64,000 nt of DNA from Flavobacterium sp. LHD-80 (GTDB lineage: Bacteria; Bacteroidota; Bacteroidia; Flavobacteriales; Flavobacteriaceae): contig NZ_JAVFVS010000004.1 of NCBI RefSeq assembly GCF_030929605.1, positions 248,001-312,000 of the forward strand. Reading direction: 5' to 3'. Below, piece after piece: positions 62,141 to 64,000 of the stretch. Within the stretch, counting starts at the first letter, position 1. The number at the start of each line of letters is the position of its first letter. The notes under the pieces were generated by a model. The model did no database searches, was not told the DNA's origin, and saw only the letters and a list, made by a program, of their open reading frames with translations. Made by a program: the position numbers and the translations under genes.

Positions 62141-63238
62141 ATGCAAATTATTAAATTTCATTTTTGTTTGGTTGCTTTTTTTGGAATTTATATTCTAAAC
62201 GCTCAATCTAAAAAGTATGCTATTCATACTGTTGCTTTTTACAACTTCGAAAATCTTTTTGACATTATTGATGACCCAAATACAAATGATGATGAATGGA
62301 CTCCCACAGGAGCACAGCATTGGACAAAAGAAAAGTATGAGCAAAAACTGAAAAATCTTTCCCGAGTTCTTTCTGAAATTGGAACTCCTGAAAATTCGAC
62401 TGCACCAACTTTAATTGGCTGTTCTGAAATTGAAAACAGAGGCGTTCTGGAAGATTTAATAAAACAAGAAAAAATCGCCGGATATGATTACGGAATTATC
62501 CATTTTGATTCACCTGATCAGCGTGGAATTGACGTAGCGCTTTTGTATCAAAAAAAATATTTCAGACCGACTTCTTTTTCTAATATTCCATTATTAATTT
62601 ATAAAAATAAATCTGTTCTTCAGGAAAATAACAATGAAGATTTAGGAGATGTCGAAGTCAAAATTGATATTAAAAACCGAGTTTTTACGAGAGATCAGCT
62701 TTTGGTAACGGGTTTTTTGGACGATGAAGAAATTCACATTATCGTTAATCACTGGCCTTCGAGATCTGGAGGGGAAAAAGCCAGCAGTCCGTACCGTGAA
62801 GCGGCTGGAAAATTAAACCGAAAAATAATTGATTCCTTACAGCAAATAAACCCAGATGCGAAAGTTATAACTATGGGAGATCTAAACGACGGACCTTTTA
62901 ATAAAAGCGTAAAAATGGCATTGGGAGCAAAAGCAAAAAAGGCTGAAGTTCCTGAATTTGGCGTTTATAATCCATTTGAAGAAATGGCAGGAAGAGGAAT
63001 GGGGACTCTCGCTTTCCGTGATTCCTGGGATATTTTTGACCAAATTATATTGACGAAATCTTTTATTGAACCCGATTTTGCAAGTTATGAATTTTGGAAA
63101 GCAGGGATTTTTAACAAGCCATATTTAATTCAGGCTTCAGGAAAGTACAAAGGATATCCGTTGCGAAATTCATTGACAGAAGCTGGATTTAGCGATCATT
63201 TTCCAGTTTATATTTATTTAATACGCGAATTAAAATGA
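62141..63238 (+). CDS. Endonuclease/exonuclease/phosphatase family protein, secreted
   Basis: 365 residues with an N-terminal signal-like stretch (FCLVAFFGIYILNAQ). The EEP fold is shown by HTVAFYNFENLFDIIDDPNTNDDEWTP near residue 30, GCSEIENRGVLE near 94 (metal-binding Glu), IIVNHWPSRSGGE near 199, VITMGDLNDGPF (Asp/Asn, near 243) and the C-terminal SDHFPVYI. The length and features are typical of secreted Bacteroidota EEP proteins that may act as nucleases or phosphatases; substrate unknown. Confidence 0.93.
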   Translation: MQIIKFHFCLVAFFGIYILNAQSKKYAIHTVAFYNFENLFDIIDDPNTNDDEWTPTGAQHWTKEKYEQKLKNLSRVLSEIGTPENSTAPTLIGCSEIENRGVLEDLIKQEKIAGYDYGIIHFDSPDQRGIDVALLYQKKYFRPTSFSNIPLLIYKNKSVLQENNNEDLGDVEVKIDIKNRVFTRDQLLVTGFLDDEEIHIIVNHWPSRSGGEKASSPYREAAGKLNRKIIDSLQQINPDAKVITMGDLNDGPFNKSVKMALGAKAKKAEVPEFGVYNPFEEMAGRGMGTLAFRDSWDIFDQIILTKSFIEPDFASYEFWKAGIFNKPYLIQASGKYKGYPLRNSLTEAGFSDHFPVYIYLIRELK

Positions 63239-63250
63239 GTCGCAGTTTTC

Positions 63251-63280
63251 AGTCTCAGTTTTCAGTTGAATACTGAGACT
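63251..63280. repeat. Hairpin-forming repeat after the EEP gene
   Basis: AGTCTCAGT (63251-63259) pairs with ACTGAGACT (63272-63280); the surroundings contain more 'cagttttcagt' units. It is similar in style to the element at 12427-12488. Confidence 0.65.
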
Positions 63281-63329
63281 GCGACTGAAAACTTTTCGTT
63301 ACCTTAGCTTTTCATAAAATCTAATAAAA

Positions 63330-63869
63330 ATGGCTATAACAAAACCATTCAATCTAACAAAATGGATTGAAGATAACCGACACTTACTAAAACCGCCAGT
63401 TGGAAATAAAAATCTATATGTTGATTCAGGTGATTATATTGTAATGATTGTCGCCGGACCAAACGCACGAAAAGATTATCATTATAACGAAACCGAAGAG
63501 CTTTTTTATCAATTAGAAGGAAGTATAAAAGTTGTAATTCAGGAAGATGGCGAGCGCAAGGAAATGGAATTAAAAGCCGGAGATATGTATTTGCATCCTG
63601 CTAAAATTCCGCATTCTCCTGTTCGTTCCGAAGGTTCAATCGGATTGGTTATTGAGCGTAAACGTGCTGGAAAAGGCTATACTGATGGACTGCTTTGGCA
63701 TTGTGACAATTGCAATCATAAACTTTACGAAGTGTATTTTGAATTGCATAATATAGAGAAAGACTTTCTTCCTCATTTCGAGCATTTTTACAATTCAGAA
63801 GAATTGAGAACTTGTGATAAATGCGGAACTGTAATGGAAACTGATCCTAGATTCACAGCTAAGAAATAA
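63330..63869 (+). CDS. 3-hydroxyanthranilate 3,4-dioxygenase
   Basis: 179 residues. It opens the ring of 3-hydroxyanthranilate in the kynurenine route of tryptophan degradation and NAD synthesis. The cupin iron site is visible: His and Glu in DYHYNETEELFYQLEG (near residue 49) and His in YLHPAKIPHSPVR (near 90). The C-terminal rubredoxin-like zinc/iron site has the two CxxC pairs CDNCNH (near 126) and CDKCGT (near 167), present in the bacterial enzymes. A terminator follows. Other kynurenine genes are not in this window. Confidence 0.95.
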   Translation: MAITKPFNLTKWIEDNRHLLKPPVGNKNLYVDSGDYIVMIVAGPNARKDYHYNETEELFYQLEGSIKVVIQEDGERKEMELKAGDMYLHPAKIPHSPVRSEGSIGLVIERKRAGKGYTDGLLWHCDNCNHKLYEVYFELHNIEKDFLPHFEHFYNSEELRTCDKCGTVMETDPRFTAKK

Positions 63870-63895
63870 TATTATTGAGTCGGAGTACAAATATC

Positions 63896-63932
63896 AAACC
63901 CGACAGGTTTTTTAAAGCTTGTCGGGTTTTTT
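63896..63932 (+). terminator. Terminator after the 3-hydroxyanthranilate dioxygenase gene
   Basis: AAACCCGACA (63896-63905) pairs with TGTCGGGTTT (63920-63929) and leads into T residues. Confidence 0.87.
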
Positions 63933-64000
63933 TATGAATTTTCATTCAAATAATATATTTTGTGTTGTTTTTGATGTATATTTGTATCATAAATGATATA

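Overview
The window looks like a stretch of chromosome from a Flavobacterium-like member of the Bacteroidota. The evidence is low GC, TAnnTTTG-type promoter boxes, few Shine-Dalgarno sequences, a SusC/SusD polysaccharide locus, a type IX secretion C-terminal domain, and Bacteroidota-specific families (DUF3078, DUF2480, DUF5683, GxxExxY). This comes from reading the sequence only; no database search was run. I see no rRNA, tRNA, CRISPR array or replication origin.

Layout. 1-3.9 kb: old yellow enzyme, Gfo/Idh/MocA oxidoreductase and an MFS transporter, separated by palindromic intergenic repeats. 3.9-8.4 kb: an AT-rich accessory island. It holds an intact single-frame IS3-type transposase, a truncated relative, and a divergent module made of a putative SAM-methyltransferase-like protein, an unknown protein and an AlkB-like 2OG-Fe(II) dioxygenase. 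8.4-10.7 kb: a secreted protein and HflX. 10.8-22.3 kb: the SUF iron-sulfur assembly region on the minus strand (sufA, sufB, an FMN reductase, sufC, sufD, sufS, a lipoprotein, sufE, a DUF59 protein, DUF2480). It is broken up by a four-helix-bundle gene, a GxxExxY nuclease-like gene, an opposite-strand serine hydrolase and several different palindrome families.

22.6-28.7 kb: a coiled-coil membrane protein, an MBL-fold hydrolase, a two-gene operon of secreted proteins of unknown function, and a DUF481 protein. 28.8-36.1 kb: a 2193-residue secreted leucine-rich-repeat protein with seven modules and a T9SS tail, followed directly by an FN3-like lipoprotein. 36.4-46 kb: an S8 lipoprotein protease, an M1 metallopeptidase, a DUF5683 protein, a threonine-dehydrogenase-like epimerase, and a small lipoprotein overlapping mfd. 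46-59.3 kb: a TIG lipoprotein, then an alpha-glucan utilisation locus in the order sigma factor, FecR anti-sigma, SusC (with STN domain), SusD, SusE, GH13, GH97. 59.7-64 kb: an ACT-domain protein, YraN, LD-carboxypeptidase, an endonuclease/exonuclease/phosphatase protein and 3-hydroxyanthranilate dioxygenase.

How the genes work together. The suf genes build Fe-S clusters: SufS and SufE supply sulfur, SufBCD is the scaffold, SufA and the DUF59 protein act in carriage or maturation. In the polysaccharide locus, SusE and SusD should bind starch-like glucan and the surface GH13 amylase should cut it. SusC would import the oligosaccharides and GH97 would release glucose, while the STN domain of SusC signals through FecR to the ECF sigma factor. 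The best candidate for an undescribed system is the methyltransferase-like / unknown / AlkB-like module at 5.8-8.0 kb beside the transposase genes.
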